Assembly (NCBI GenBank): GCA_016718405.1 | Contig: JADKDJ010000011.1 | Span: forward strand, 38,811-102,810 | DNA from: Candidatus Rhodoferax odensensis | GTDB taxonomy: Bacteria; Pseudomonadota; Gammaproteobacteria; Burkholderiales; Burkholderiaceae_C | Direction: 5' to 3' | DNA: 64,000 bases | Shown: piece by piece, positions 1-9,304 of the stretch | How the letters are laid out: each line of letters starts with the position of its first letter | How positions within the stretch are numbered: the first letter of the stretch is position 1 | The notes under the pieces: model-generated | Told to the model about the DNA's origin: nothing | What the model saw: the letters and a program-made list of their open reading frames with translations, nothing else | The model's database searches: none | Program-made: the position numbers and the translations under genes

Positions 1-1073
1 GGTTCCTTGCCCGAGATGGCAGGCGCGATGTACAGGCCCGTGGCCAACCAGGCGGTGGCGATCCACAGCACCGCAAACTGGGTGTGGATGGTGCGACTCA
101 CCGTGAACGGCAGAATCTGCGCCAGCGGAAAGCCGAAGAAGCTTTGGCCCTCCACCGCGTAGTGCGCGGTCACAACGCCCATGCCGACCTGCGCCATGAT
201 CAGCCCGATCACCACATAGAAATACTTGCGCGTGGCCTTCATCGACGGCGTGGGCTTGAGGTCAAACAAGGGGTCGGCTTTGGGCGGCTTGGGGTCACCC
301 TCCTCCTGGTGCGTGGAGTGATAGAAGATCATGCCGGCAATGGCGGCGATCATCAGAATCACGCTGGCAATCGACCACATGCCAGCGCCCGCAGTGGGTG
401 TGTTGCCAACCAGCGGTTCGTGTGGCCAATTGCTGGTGTAGCTCAGTTCAGTTTCACCAGGGCGATCGGTAGCGGCGGACCAGGCCGACCAGAAGATGAA
501 AGCCGGCAGCGCCTGCAGATCGGCCGGATCGGTCAGGGTCGCCGCGGTCATGGCGTACTGCCCTCGCAATTTGTCCAGCGCCGGGTCGTTGCCAAACAGG
601 CCGGTGTAACGCTGGATAACCTGCTGCACCGCCATGGCACGTTCCGCAGACAAGGTCAGCGTGCCGGTGGCGGCGTCATAGGTGTTGCGCCGCATCTCGG
701 TCTTGAGCCGGTTGTTGAGTTCCGCCTGCTGCCCCTGGCCAAGCGCGTCAAAGGACTTTCCGAAATCGCGCTGAGCCCAGACGCCACGCAGGGCCAGCGC
801 CTCGCGGTGCAGCCAGTCGGCCGACCAATCCGGGGCCACATAACTGCCATGCCCCCAGACAGAGCCCAATTGCTGACCACCAGCCGACAGCCAGGCCTCC
901 TGGCCGCGCTGTACCTGGCCCTCAGAGAACAGCACGGCGCCACGGGCGGTGACGACTTGTTTGGGAATGGGCGGCGCGGTCAGATAGATCTCTGATCCGA
1001 CCCAGCCCAGAACGGCAAAGGACAGCGCGCAAATGATCGCGAGCCAGGTCCAGAGTTTGCGCGTGGCATGCAT
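1..1073 (-). CDS. norZ: Quinol-dependent nitric oxide reductase (qNor), N-terminal part
   Basis: Reduces NO to N2O in the cytoplasmic membrane with electrons from quinol. Only about the first 357 codons are here; the gene runs off the left edge (family length is roughly 750 residues). A first membrane helix lies near residues 8-28. A long periplasmic domain follows, with the qNor-typical stretch around GHGSYVAPDW, and then the first helices of the haem-copper-oxidase-like core. The long N-terminal extension separates qNor from cytochrome c-linked NorB. The ATG at 1073 has a strong AGGAAGGA ribosome site. An NsrR-type box lies 64 bp upstream, so NO-responsive control is inferred. Confidence 0.9.
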   Translation of the reverse strand, partial: MHATRKLWTWLAIICALSFAVLGWVGSEIYLTAPPIPKQVVTARGAVLFSEGQVQRGQEAWLSAGGQQLGSVWGHGSYVAPDWSADWLHREALALRGVWAQRDFGKSFDALGQGQQAELNNRLKTEMRRNTYDAATGTLTLSAERAMAVQQVIQRYTGLFGNDPALDKLRGQYAMTAATLTDPADLQALPAFIFWSAWSAATDRPGETELSYTSNWPHEPLVGNTPTAGAGMWSIASVILMIAAIAGMIFYHSTHQEEGDPKPPKADPLFDLKPTPSMKATRKYFYVVIGLIMAQVGMGVVTAHYAVEGQSFFGFPLAQILPFTVSRTIHTQFAVLWIATAWLATGLYIAPAISGKE

Positions 1074-1136
1074 GGCAAGAATTCCTTCCTGATGGAGTTG
1101 AAAGATGCGCAGAGCCAGGAACAGCCTCAGCCCTAT

Positions 1137-1159
1137 AAGCTGCATGTTAAATGCATCTT
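1137..1159 (-). promoter_or_regulatory. NsrR-type operator upstream of norZ
   Basis: Imperfect inverted repeat: AAGCTGCAT, 5-nt spacer, ATGCATCTT. This is the known NsrR architecture (AGATGCAT-N5-ATGCATCT). It lies 64-86 bp before the norZ ATG. A weaker half-site (ATGCATGA) lies further out, at about 1178-1185. An nsrR gene is present at 13874-14443. Confidence 0.75.
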
Positions 1160-1290
1160 ATAAAAGATTCAACTCAAATGCATGATTCCCCTGCCCCTGG
1201 CGGGGCCACTCCAAAGATGGGGATCTAGGCTCTGCCGTGAGCGCGCCGGCTCGAAGCGTGGGCGGCCGAGCACTCTGCTACGTGTCCCCC

Positions 1291-1305
1291 GCCCGCTGCG
1301 CGGGC
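1291..1305. repeat. Small GC-rich stem-loop in the norZ-sirB2 intergenic region
   Basis: Perfect 6-bp arms GCCCGC and GCGGGC around a TGC triloop, in a GC-rich stretch (about 1255-1345) that holds no convincing gene. It lies downstream of the minus-strand SirB2-like gene and could end its transcript. It may equally be part of a dispersed intergenic repeat. There is no T-tract. Confidence 0.35.
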
Positions 1306-1363
1306 TCCTCCTTTACCTTCGCAGAACGCTCAGCCACCCACGCTTCTGGTGCTGCGTTGCGCC

Positions 1364-1747
1364 CTACAGCAGACCCCAGCTCGGCGAATGGGTCAGCGCC
1401 ACGCCGACGATGTAGCCGACGCTCACCAGCGCGCCCAGGAAAAACGGCAAGCGCTGGGCCTGGGGTGTGGACTTGCCCAGCGCGCGCATGCCGAACACGA
1501 TGTAGGCCAACAGCGCCAGCACCTTGGCCGTCAGCCAGCCGTGCACGAATGGGTACTGACCGATGCGCCAGGCCATCCACAGCGCGGTGCCAAGCAGCAG
1601 CGTGTCGATCACGTGTGGCACCACGCGCAATACGAGCCAATGCCGCCAGGGCCGCCGCAGCAGCTCGAGCGAGCCACGCAGCACAAACAGACTGATGCTG
1701 ATCACCACGCAAGTGACGTGCAGGTGCTTGAGCAGAAAATAGTTCAA
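1364..1747 (-). CDS. SirB2-family membrane protein
   Basis: Small integral membrane protein of about 127 residues with four hydrophobic helices, matching the SirB2 family. An early Leu-Lys-x-x-His motif (LLKHLHV) opens the protein and a conserved glycine-rich last helix follows. The family's biochemical role is unknown. The best start is TTG at 1747, which has AAGGAG eight bases upstream; the longer ATG start at 1789 adds a charged leader without a clear ribosome site. It stands alone. Family assignment comes from hydropathy and motif pattern. Confidence 0.7.
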   Translation of the reverse strand: MNYFLLKHLHVTCVVISISLFVLRGSLELLRRPWRHWLVLRVVPHVIDTLLLGTALWMAWRIGQYPFVHGWLTAKVLALLAYIVFGMRALGKSTPQAQRLPFFLGALVSVGYIVGVALTHSPSWGLL

Positions 1748-2015
1748 ACCGTAGCTCCTTGGGGCTTGGCCCTGGCGTCGCTTGCACATCCGGTTCCAAC
1801 AACCTGACCTGGCGACGCGGGCAGCGACCGATGGTACACAAGACGCGACCCCGATGACCTCGGAACATCACGCTGACAACTCGGGCGCCGGTATCCCACG
1901 TCCACCGCTACGCCGGCAATGAGGCATTGATCACAGCGCTCGGCCGTTGCCCGTCGAGCTTTTGAGTTGTAATGGCGGACTTGTCCGGACCAAACTGCCC
2001 AAAAATAACTGCCCT

Positions 2016-3917
2016 ATGAAGACCTTGCTACTCGGCGCCATTGCCACCACCGTCCAATTGATGTTCGCAACCGGCGCCGCGGCCGCCAGTGCGCCCAAAC
2101 CGACCACGCAAGTCCGAGCCGAGATACCGGCTCAGTACCGCTGGGACTTCTCACCCATCTATCCCAACTGGGAAGCATGGGAGGCCGCCATGAAAGACAT
2201 CGAGGCCAAAATGGACGCGTTTGCCGCGCGCAAAGGCACGCTCAAGAACGGCCCGGCGGCGCTGCTTGGCGCCTACCAGGCCTACGACGAAATCGGCATG
2301 CTCGAGTACAGGGTCTACCGCTACCCCCAGCTGCAACGCGACGTGGAAACACGCAACCAGGACGTGGCGGGCAAGTTCCAGCGTGTTGGTGCCGTCTTTG
2401 CCAAGTTTGGCACCGCCACCGCCTGGTTCACACCCGAGCTGCTGAAGATTCCCCAAGCCACAGTCGAGCAATGGATTCGCGACACGCCGGCGCTGGCACC
2501 GTACAGGTTCACCATCCTGGACAACTACCGGCAGCAGCAGCACGTACTTGACGAGCAGGGCGAGAAGCTTCTTTCCCTGTCGGCGCGCTTCGCTCAGACA
2601 CCCACCGCCACCTTCCAGGAGTTGTCTACCTCAGACATCAAATTTCCCAAAGTCGCGCTGTCCGACGGCAAACCGATCACACTGACGCCGGGCACTTATC
2701 AATCGGTGCTGCAGACCAACCACAACCAGGCCGACCGTGCCAAGGCATTCGACGCCTTTATCGGCACCTATGCCGCCACTGCCAACACCTACGCCGCCAT
2801 CTACAACGGCGTGATGCAGAAAGGCTGGTTCACCGCGCAGGCGCGTAACTTCCCAACAACGCTGGACGCCGCGCTGGACGGACACGCCATCCCCAAAGCG
2901 GTGGTCAGCACCTTGGTGGACACCGTGCGCGCGGGCACCGCGCCGCTGCAGCGCTATGCCAAGTTGCGCAAAAAACTGCTGGGGCTGGAGCAGTACCACC
3001 TGTACGACGGCTCCATCCCGATCTACAAAACCACCACCACCTACCCCTACGACGACGCCAAGCAGACTGTGCTGCAGTCGGTAGCGCCGCTGGGTGCGGA
3101 TTACAGCGCCAAGTACAAGCAGTTTCTGGCGGGCAAGCAGATTGATGTATATGAGAACGAGGGCAAACGCTCGGGCGCCTATGTCGGGGGTGTCTACGGC
3201 GTAGGCCCCTACATGCTGCTCAACCACAATGACACGCAAAACGCCCTGTTCACGCTGGCGCACGAAGGTGGCCACGCGATGCACACCATACTGTCTTACG
3301 AGAAGCAGCCCTTTGTGACATCGAGCTACACGATCTTCGTGGCCGAGGTGGCCTCCACCACCAACGAGCGCTTCCTGCTGAACCAGTTGCTGCAAACCAC
3401 CACCGACCCCAAAGAGCGTTTCCTGCTGCTGCAACATGCGGTGGACTCCATCGTGGGTACCTTCTACACCCAGGTCTTGTTTGCCGACTTCGAGATGCAG
3501 GCGCACAAGCTGGTGGAAGCCGGCAAACCAATCACTGCGGCGGTGCTCAACGGCATCTACCTGCAGTTGCTCAAGGACTATTACGGTGACGCGGTAACCG
3601 TGGACGAAGCCTACCAATACACCTGGTCGCGCATCCCGCACTTTTACAATTCACCGTACTACGTGTACCAGTACGCGACCTGCTTCGCGTCGTCCGCAAA
3701 ACTGTTCAAGGACATGACAACCGGTGAGCCCGCGAGCCGCGACGCGGCGACCGAGCGCTACCTGGAGTTGCTGCGCAGCGGTGGCAACGATCACCCCATG
3801 GCTCAACTGCAAAAGGCTGGTGTCGACTTGTCCAAGCGCGAGACGGTGCAGGCCGTGGTGGACCAGATGCACGAGCTGGTGTCGCAGATGGAGGCCGAGG
3901 CCGCAAAGATTCGCTAG
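2016..3917 (+). CDS. Exported M3-family oligoendopeptidase (PepF-like)
   Basis: Zinc metallopeptidase of the M3 / oligoendopeptidase F type, which cuts short peptides. The zinc motif HEGGH is at residues about 416-420 (H416, E417, H420), with the distal glutamate helix downstream. A hydrophobic signal peptide ending near ATGAAAAS suggests periplasmic location, whereas most PepF proteins are cytoplasmic. The ATG at 2016 is chosen because it opens the signal peptide; the frame is open 23 codons further upstream without a plausible leader. About 633 residues, usual for the family. It converges on the next gene with 21 bp between the stops. Confidence 0.85.
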   Translation: MKTLLLGAIATTVQLMFATGAAAASAPKPTTQVRAEIPAQYRWDFSPIYPNWEAWEAAMKDIEAKMDAFAARKGTLKNGPAALLGAYQAYDEIGMLEYRVYRYPQLQRDVETRNQDVAGKFQRVGAVFAKFGTATAWFTPELLKIPQATVEQWIRDTPALAPYRFTILDNYRQQQHVLDEQGEKLLSLSARFAQTPTATFQELSTSDIKFPKVALSDGKPITLTPGTYQSVLQTNHNQADRAKAFDAFIGTYAATANTYAAIYNGVMQKGWFTAQARNFPTTLDAALDGHAIPKAVVSTLVDTVRAGTAPLQRYAKLRKKLLGLEQYHLYDGSIPIYKTTTTYPYDDAKQTVLQSVAPLGADYSAKYKQFLAGKQIDVYENEGKRSGAYVGGVYGVGPYMLLNHNDTQNALFTLAHEGGHAMHTILSYEKQPFVTSSYTIFVAEVASTTNERFLLNQLLQTTTDPKERFLLLQHAVDSIVGTFYTQVLFADFEMQAHKLVEAGKPITAAVLNGIYLQLLKDYYGDAVTVDEAYQYTWSRIPHFYNSPYYVYQYATCFASSAKLFKDMTTGEPASRDAATERYLELLRSGGNDHPMAQLQKAGVDLSKRETVQAVVDQMHELVSQMEAEAAKIR

Positions 3918-3938
3918 GGCGCAGAGGCGGCGCCGCTC

Positions 3939-4265
3939 CTACGACTGCCAGACCCCAAACCCCGCCTCGCGCAGTTGGATGCCCAACTCCACTTCCCGCT
4001 CACGAGCCTCCTCATAGGACATCGGGTTGTAGGCCTCGTAGAGATCGGGCAACAGCTGCAGGCCAAACTTCTGAGCGTACTTGTTGGCCTGGATCCCCGC
4101 TTTGTGTTTGTCAAAACGTATGTCCGGATCCAGGCCGGTCATGCCGACATAAACGCAGGGTTTGCCGGCGACGTAGCCTGGATTGGCCCGCATGAACCGG
4201 GCATCGCGCAGAACCTCATTGGAGAGTTCGACCACGTACACGTGATGATGCTGTCGTTTTCCCAT
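3939..4265 (-). CDS. GIY-YIG-like small protein
   Basis: A 108-residue protein with features of a degenerate GIY-YIG nuclease fold: VYVVEL near the N-terminus, VYVGMT near residue 38, then an Arg-x4-His segment (RFDKHKAG) and a late glutamate-rich helix (YEEAREREVELG). The gap between the GIY- and YIG-like strands is longer than normal. Nuclease activity is therefore uncertain and the true role unknown. It is a single gene, convergent with the peptidase and divergent from suf. Confidence 0.55.
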   Translation of the reverse strand: MGKRQHHHVYVVELSNEVLRDARFMRANPGYVAGKPCVYVGMTGLDPDIRFDKHKAGIQANKYAQKFGLQLLPDLYEAYNPMSYEEAREREVELGIQLREAGFGVWQS

Positions 4266-4462
4266 GGCAGGGCCGATTGTCTACGCCCTTGGTGGCTTGG
4301 CAAGTGCATGGCGATTGGTGCGCCTGCGGCAACCCGCTGCTGCATCACTTAACTGCAAATCGAGCCCTTTTCCGTCTGCGCTAGAAGGCGCCCAGTCGTC
4401 GCGCAGTATTTCCGTCGCATCGCAAATGGCCACAAAGCGAGAGCGGACAAAACTCGATTTGC

Positions 4463-4501
4463 TTGAAACATTGCGTATAGATGCATACACTATGCATCTA
4501 T
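4463..4501 (+). promoter_or_regulatory. suf promoter overlapped by a perfect NsrR/Rrf2-type palindrome
   Basis: A -35-like TTGAAA (4463-4468), a 17-bp spacer and a -10-like TACACT (4486-4491) precede sufB. The -10 is buried in a perfect palindrome at 4477-4501: 11-bp arms ATAGATGCATA and TATGCATCTAT around CAC. Seen as half-sites it is AGATGCAT-N5-ATGCATCT, the same spacing as the norZ and nnrS NsrR boxes. Repression by NsrR or another Rrf2-family Fe-S regulator is inferred. Confidence 0.7.
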
Positions 4502-4547
4502 TAGGACACACATTCCCTCATGTGTCCACCACAATCAAAGGTGCGCC

Positions 4548-6002
4548 ATGCTGCAGACCGCACAAGCCCCCGCCCTGAGTCAGGCGCTGGACGGCCCTTA
4601 CCGCCACGGCTTTGTCACCGACATCGAGTCGGACGCTCTGCCCCCAGGGCTGGATGAAGACACCGTACGCGCCATCTCGCGCAATAAGCGCGAGCCCGAC
4701 TTCCTGCTGCAATGGCGCCTCAAGGCGCTGGCGCTGTGGCAGACGCTGCCCGGGCCCAACTGGACCAAGCTGCGCATGAACCCGGTGGACTTTCAGGCGC
4801 TGTGCTACTACTCGGCGCCCAAGTCGCTCAAGGACGGGCCCAAGAGCCTGGCCGAGGTAGACCCCAAATTGCTAGAGACATACGAGAAGCTAAACGTGCC
4901 GCTGCACGAGCGTGCCCGCCTGGCCGGCGTGGCGGTGGACGCGGTGTTCGACTCGGTGTCGGTGGGCACCACCTTTCGCGAGCAGCTCGCGGAAGTGGGG
5001 GTGATCTTCAGCTCCTTCTCGCACGCGGTGGAACACCACCCCGAGCTGATTGAACGTTACCTGGGCACGGTCGTGCCCATGGGCGACAATTTTTATGCCG
5101 CGCTGAACTCGGCGGTGTTCTCCGATGGTTCATTTGTCTACATCCCAAAGGGTGTTCGCTGCCCGATGGAGCTGTCGTCCTACTTCCGCATCAACGCGCG
5201 CAACACCGGGCAGTTCGAGCGCACGCTGATCATCGCCGAGGAAGGCAGCCACGTGAGCTACCTGGAGGGCTGCACCGCGCCGCAACGCGACGAGAACCAA
5301 TTGCACGCCGCGGTGGTGGAGCTGGTGGCGCACGACGACGCGCACATCAAATACTCGACCGTGCAAAACTGGTACCCCGGCGACGCGCATGGCCGTGGTG
5401 GCATCTACAACTTTGTCACCAAGCGCGGGCTGTGTGCCGGCAAGCGCGCGCACATCGCCTGGACCCAAGTGGAGACCGGCTCGGCCATCACATGGAAGTA
5501 CCCCAGCGTGGTGCTGCGCGGCGACGACTCCAGCGGCGAGTTCCATTCCATCGCGGTAGCCAACCACTTCCAGCAGGCGGATACCGGCACCAAGATGATC
5601 CACCTGGGGCGCAACACCAAGAGCCGCATTGTGTCCAAGGGCATCAGCGCCGGCCATGCCCACAACAGCTACCGGGGCCTGGTGCGCGTCGCCCCCACGG
5701 CGGTAAACGCTGGCAACCACACGCAGTGCGACTCGCTGCTGATCGGCCCGAACTGCGGCGCGCACACCTACCCCTATGTGGACGCAGCGCGCAGCGACGC
5801 CGTGGTGGAGCACGAAGCCACCACCACCCGCATCTCGGAGGAACGACTCTTCTACTGCCAGCAGCGTGGCCTGCACCCGCAGGAGGCGGCGGCGCTGATC
5901 GTGGGCGGTTTCTGCCAGGCCGTGCTCGAAGAGTTGCCGATGGAATTTGCGCTCGAGGCCAAGGCACTGCTGGCGGTGTCGCTGGAAGGCGCCATCGGAT
6001 GA
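4548..6002 (+). CDS. sufB: Fe-S cluster assembly scaffold subunit SufB
   Basis: Core subunit of the SufBC2D scaffold on which Fe-S clusters are built in the cytoplasm. The 484-residue length and the full-length beta-helix sequence (for example VEHHPELIERYLG, YIPKGVRCPMELSSYFRIN) are typical of SufB. It opens the operon sufB-C-D-S-U-T. The ATG at 4548 follows AAAGG. A perfect Rrf2-type palindrome covers the promoter, so expression should respond to Fe-S status or NO. Confidence 0.95.
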   Translation: MLQTAQAPALSQALDGPYRHGFVTDIESDALPPGLDEDTVRAISRNKREPDFLLQWRLKALALWQTLPGPNWTKLRMNPVDFQALCYYSAPKSLKDGPKSLAEVDPKLLETYEKLNVPLHERARLAGVAVDAVFDSVSVGTTFREQLAEVGVIFSSFSHAVEHHPELIERYLGTVVPMGDNFYAALNSAVFSDGSFVYIPKGVRCPMELSSYFRINARNTGQFERTLIIAEEGSHVSYLEGCTAPQRDENQLHAAVVELVAHDDAHIKYSTVQNWYPGDAHGRGGIYNFVTKRGLCAGKRAHIAWTQVETGSAITWKYPSVVLRGDDSSGEFHSIAVANHFQQADTGTKMIHLGRNTKSRIVSKGISAGHAHNSYRGLVRVAPTAVNAGNHTQCDSLLIGPNCGAHTYPYVDAARSDAVVEHEATTTRISEERLFYCQQRGLHPQEAAALIVGGFCQAVLEELPMEFALEAKALLAVSLEGAIG

Positions 6003-6025
6003 CCAACCCAACACAAGGAGACAAC

Positions 6026-6796
6026 ATGACCACCCACACTCCCCTGCTGAGCGTGCGCGACCTGCGCGTCGAAGTCGGCGAACGCACCGTGCTCGAATCG
6101 ATCTCGCTGGATATCCGGCCCGGAGAGCTGGTGGTGCTGATGGGCTCCAACGGCAGCGGCAAGAGCACGCTGGGGCTGACCCTGGCCGGCCACCCGCGCT
6201 ACCGCGTCAGCGCCGGCAGCGCCCGCTTTCATGGTCAGGACCTGCTGGCGCTCAAACCCGAGGAGCGCGCCCGCGCCGGCCTGTTCGTCTCGCTGCAGTC
6301 GCCACCGGACATCCCCGGCGTGAAGAACGGCCTGTTTTTGCGCAGCGCGCTCAACGCGATCCGCGAGTCGCGTGGTGAGTCGCAGCTCGACGCCTTCGAC
6401 TTCCTGAAGGACGCCCGCGCCCTGGCCGGCGAGCTGGGTCTGGACGCCAAACTGCTGAGCCGCCCGGTCAACGAAGGCTTCTCCGGCGGCGAGCGCAAGC
6501 GCAACGAACTGCTGCAGTTGGCCCTGCTCAAGCCCCGCCTGGCGCTGCTCGACGAGATCGATTCCGGCATGGACGTGGACGGCGTGCGTGCCGTGGTCAA
6601 GCAGGTACAGGCCATGCGCGCACAAGGCACCGCCTTCGTGGTGGTGTCGCACTACCTGCAGTTGATCGAATCCCTGACGCCCGACACGGTGCTGCGCCTG
6701 GACCAGGGCCGCATCGCCGAGACCGGCACGCTGGCGCTGGCGCGGGACATTGCCCGCACCGGCTTTGTGCGCCAGAGCGAAGCGCTGGAGGTGTGA
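6026..6796 (+). CDS. sufC: Fe-S cluster assembly ATPase SufC
   Basis: ABC-type ATPase that drives conformational change in SufBC2D. Walker A GSNGSGKST is at residues 40-48, the signature FSGGERKR near residue 155, and the Walker B plus switch region LLDEIDSGMD near residue 180. 256 residues, normal for SufC. The ATG at 6026 has AAGGAG upstream. The stop is one base before the sufD ATG, so translation is probably coupled. The open frame extends far upstream inside sufB, but only this start gives SufC. Confidence 0.95.
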   Translation: MTTHTPLLSVRDLRVEVGERTVLESISLDIRPGELVVLMGSNGSGKSTLGLTLAGHPRYRVSAGSARFHGQDLLALKPEERARAGLFVSLQSPPDIPGVKNGLFLRSALNAIRESRGESQLDAFDFLKDARALAGELGLDAKLLSRPVNEGFSGGERKRNELLQLALLKPRLALLDEIDSGMDVDGVRAVVKQVQAMRAQGTAFVVVSHYLQLIESLTPDTVLRLDQGRIAETGTLALARDIARTGFVRQSEALEV

Positions 6797-6797
6797 G

Positions 6798-8024
6798 ATG
6801 CGCCCCACACCCATCCCCGCCCCGGCCCCAAAACACCATCCCGACCTGGCCGACGCTCACGCGCGCTTGGTGGCTCGTCGCTGGATTCCCGCCAAAGCGG
6901 AACATTTCAGGCATTTGCCGCCGCCCCCGGCAGCGACCTGGCTCTGCGAACCAGTCGGACCGACCGACCCGTCGACCAACTGGCAGGTGCGCGCCATCGA
7001 CCCGTCGAAAGCCAGTCAATTCATCACGCAGACACTGGACCCGGCCAACCCGCAACAGCGCGCGATCCTGTTCCGAGGTTTGCCCTGGCCCGACGAGAGC
7101 GACGCCGCCCACTTTGGCTGGATGCACCGTGCCACCTGCCAGCGCGGCCTGCGTCTGCACGTCGCGGGCGACCCCGCACTGCCGGCCGACACGCCCCTGC
7201 AATTGCTGCTGCAGATCAGTCCGCCCACCTTGTTCGACGCGCCCCTGGTGGTGATCGATGTGGCCCCCGGCGTCGACTGCGTGCTGCTGGAGCAACACGA
7301 GTTCGACCCCAGTAGAAGCGGTGGCGTGCAAAACTTGGTCCTGCACATCCGGCTCGGACGCGGCGCGCGCCTGCGCCACCTGCGCGCGGTGGCCCCCGCT
7401 CCTGACGACCGACTGGCGCACCAGTTGCACGTTACGCTGGCCGAAGACGCCCGCTACCACCAGGCGCTGCTGGCATCGGGCAGCGCCTACCATCTGCAGC
7501 GCACCCAGATCGACCTGCACCACCCGCGCAGCACGGCGCGCATCGGCGCGGCACTGCTGACCGCAAACACCACGCTGGACCAGCAAATTGCCCTGTCGCA
7601 CGGCGCCTGCGATACCCACAGCACGGTCGAATCCCTGCTGCTCGCCAGCGGCAAGGCGCACGCCGTGCTCAATGCCCACACACTGATTGCATCGGGCGCC
7701 GACGACGCCAACGTGCGCCAGCGCCTGAGCGCCATCCCCACCAGCGGCCAGCCGCGCGTGGTGTTGCGCCCGCACATGGAGATCCACCACGATCAAGTTC
7801 AGGCCGCCCACGGCGCGACCTATGGCGCGCTGCCCGAAGAGGCGTTGTTCTATGCACGCCAGCGCGGCCTGGACGAGGCCAGCGCGCTGGCACTCATCCT
7901 GCAAGGCTTGCAGCGTGCGGTGCTGGAGGGTGCCTTGCGGGAAGCCGAACTGCTGACGAACATGAATTTCGAAGCGCTGCTGGCACGGATGACGACGCAA
8001 CACCTGCAGCGAGCAACCGTATGA
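6798..8024 (+). CDS. sufD: Fe-S cluster assembly protein SufD
   Basis: Paralogue and partner of SufB in the SufBC2D scaffold. About 408 residues. The C-terminal half keeps the conserved SufB/D pattern (QPRVVLRPHMEIHHDQVQA, GALPEEALFYARQRG). The ATG at 6798 follows the sufC stop directly. The stop overlaps the sufS ATG (ATGA). The N-terminal third is divergent, as usual for SufD. Confidence 0.92.
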   Translation: MRPTPIPAPAPKHHPDLADAHARLVARRWIPAKAEHFRHLPPPPAATWLCEPVGPTDPSTNWQVRAIDPSKASQFITQTLDPANPQQRAILFRGLPWPDESDAAHFGWMHRATCQRGLRLHVAGDPALPADTPLQLLLQISPPTLFDAPLVVIDVAPGVDCVLLEQHEFDPSRSGGVQNLVLHIRLGRGARLRHLRAVAPAPDDRLAHQLHVTLAEDARYHQALLASGSAYHLQRTQIDLHHPRSTARIGAALLTANTTLDQQIALSHGACDTHSTVESLLLASGKAHAVLNAHTLIASGADDANVRQRLSAIPTSGQPRVVLRPHMEIHHDQVQAAHGATYGALPEEALFYARQRGLDEASALALILQGLQRAVLEGALREAELLTNMNFEALLARMTTQHLQRATV

Positions 8025-9304
8025 ACAGCGCCCACGCCGCCAACTTTGCCAACACCACTGGCGCCATCGTGGGCCGCTTGAGCGCGCTGCGGTTGCAGTT
8101 TCCGATCCTGGCACAGCCCGTCAACGGCCAGCCGCTGGTCTATCTGGACAACGCCGCCACCACGCAGATCCCGTTGACCGTACTCGACGCCATGCGCGAG
8201 TTTGAGACCCGGGCCCGGGCCAACATCCATCGCGGCGTACACACCCTGAGCCAGCGCGCCACCGATGCGTTCGAGGACGCGCGCGAAACCGTCAAGCGCC
8301 ATGTCGGTGCGGCGGGGGCGCATGAACTGGTGTTCACCTCTGGTACCACCGAGGCACTGAACATGCTGGCGCAGGGCATCTCAACCGGCTTGGATGGTCA
8401 CGCCGCCGTGCTGGGCGCGGGCGATGAGATTATCGTCAGCGGCCTGGAGCACCACGCCAATCTGGTGCCCTGGCAGCAAGCCGCGCGGCGCAGCGGCGCC
8501 ACGCTGCGCATCCTGCTGCCCGACGCGCAGGGCCGCCTCCATGAAGACGCGCTGGCACGGCTGCTGTCGCCGCGCACCCGGGTCTTTGCACTGACCGCCT
8601 GCTCCAACGCCAGCGGCGAACGCCCACCCTACGAGGCCATGCTGGCGCTTGCCCAAAAGGCCGACGCGCTCACCGTGCTGGATGCGGCGCAAGCAGTGGG
8701 CCACAGCGCCATGCAGCTCGACACGCTGGCCTGCGACTTCATGGCCTTCTCCGCCCACAAGATGTATGGCCCGATGGGCATCGGCGCGTTGGTTGGCCGG
8801 CGCGCCGCCATGGAGCGCCTGACGCCTTTGCGTTTTGGCGGCGACATGGTGCAATCGGTCAGCTTTCAGCGCGCGGTGTTCGCCCAACTGCCGGCGCGGC
8901 TGGAAGGCGGCACGCCCAACGTCAGCGGCGCAGTCGGCATGGCCGCCGCGGCGAGTTTCATCGAAGCGGTCGGCTTCAAGGCCATCGAAGCCCACCTGAC
9001 GGACCTGCGCCAACACGCGGTGCGGGGCCTGCGCCAGATCGAGGGTGTCACAGTGCTATCGGCGCAGACTGAGATGAGTGCCATCGTCTCCTTCGTCGTG
9101 CAAGGCGCGCATCCGCACGACATCGGCACCCTGCTGGACGCACGCGGCATTGCCGTGCGCACCGGCCACCACTGTGCACAGCCGCTGCTGGAGCATCTCG
9201 GCACCGGTCCGACCACACGCGCCTCGCTGGCGGTCTACAACACGCACGAGGAGGTGGCGCAACTGCTCAGCGGCGTGGCCCACGCGATCGAGGTGCTTCG
9301 ATGA
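8021..9304 (+). CDS. sufS: Cysteine desulfurase SufS
   Basis: PLP enzyme that takes sulfur from cysteine and passes a persulfide to SufU. The PLP lysine is K247 in FSAHKMYGP. The catalytic cysteine is C385 in RTGHHCAQP, the type II (SufS) active-site loop. 427 residues with a short N-terminal extension. It overlaps sufD by four bases and sufU by four bases, so the block is translationally coupled. Confidence 0.95.
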   Translation: MNSAHAANFANTTGAIVGRLSALRLQFPILAQPVNGQPLVYLDNAATTQIPLTVLDAMREFETRARANIHRGVHTLSQRATDAFEDARETVKRHVGAAGAHELVFTSGTTEALNMLAQGISTGLDGHAAVLGAGDEIIVSGLEHHANLVPWQQAARRSGATLRILLPDAQGRLHEDALARLLSPRTRVFALTACSNASGERPPYEAMLALAQKADALTVLDAAQAVGHSAMQLDTLACDFMAFSAHKMYGPMGIGALVGRRAAMERLTPLRFGGDMVQSVSFQRAVFAQLPARLEGGTPNVSGAVGMAAAASFIEAVGFKAIEAHLTDLRQHAVRGLRQIEGVTVLSAQTEMSAIVSFVVQGAHPHDIGTLLDARGIAVRTGHHCAQPLLEHLGTGPTTRASLAVYNTHEEVAQLLSGVAHAIEVLR

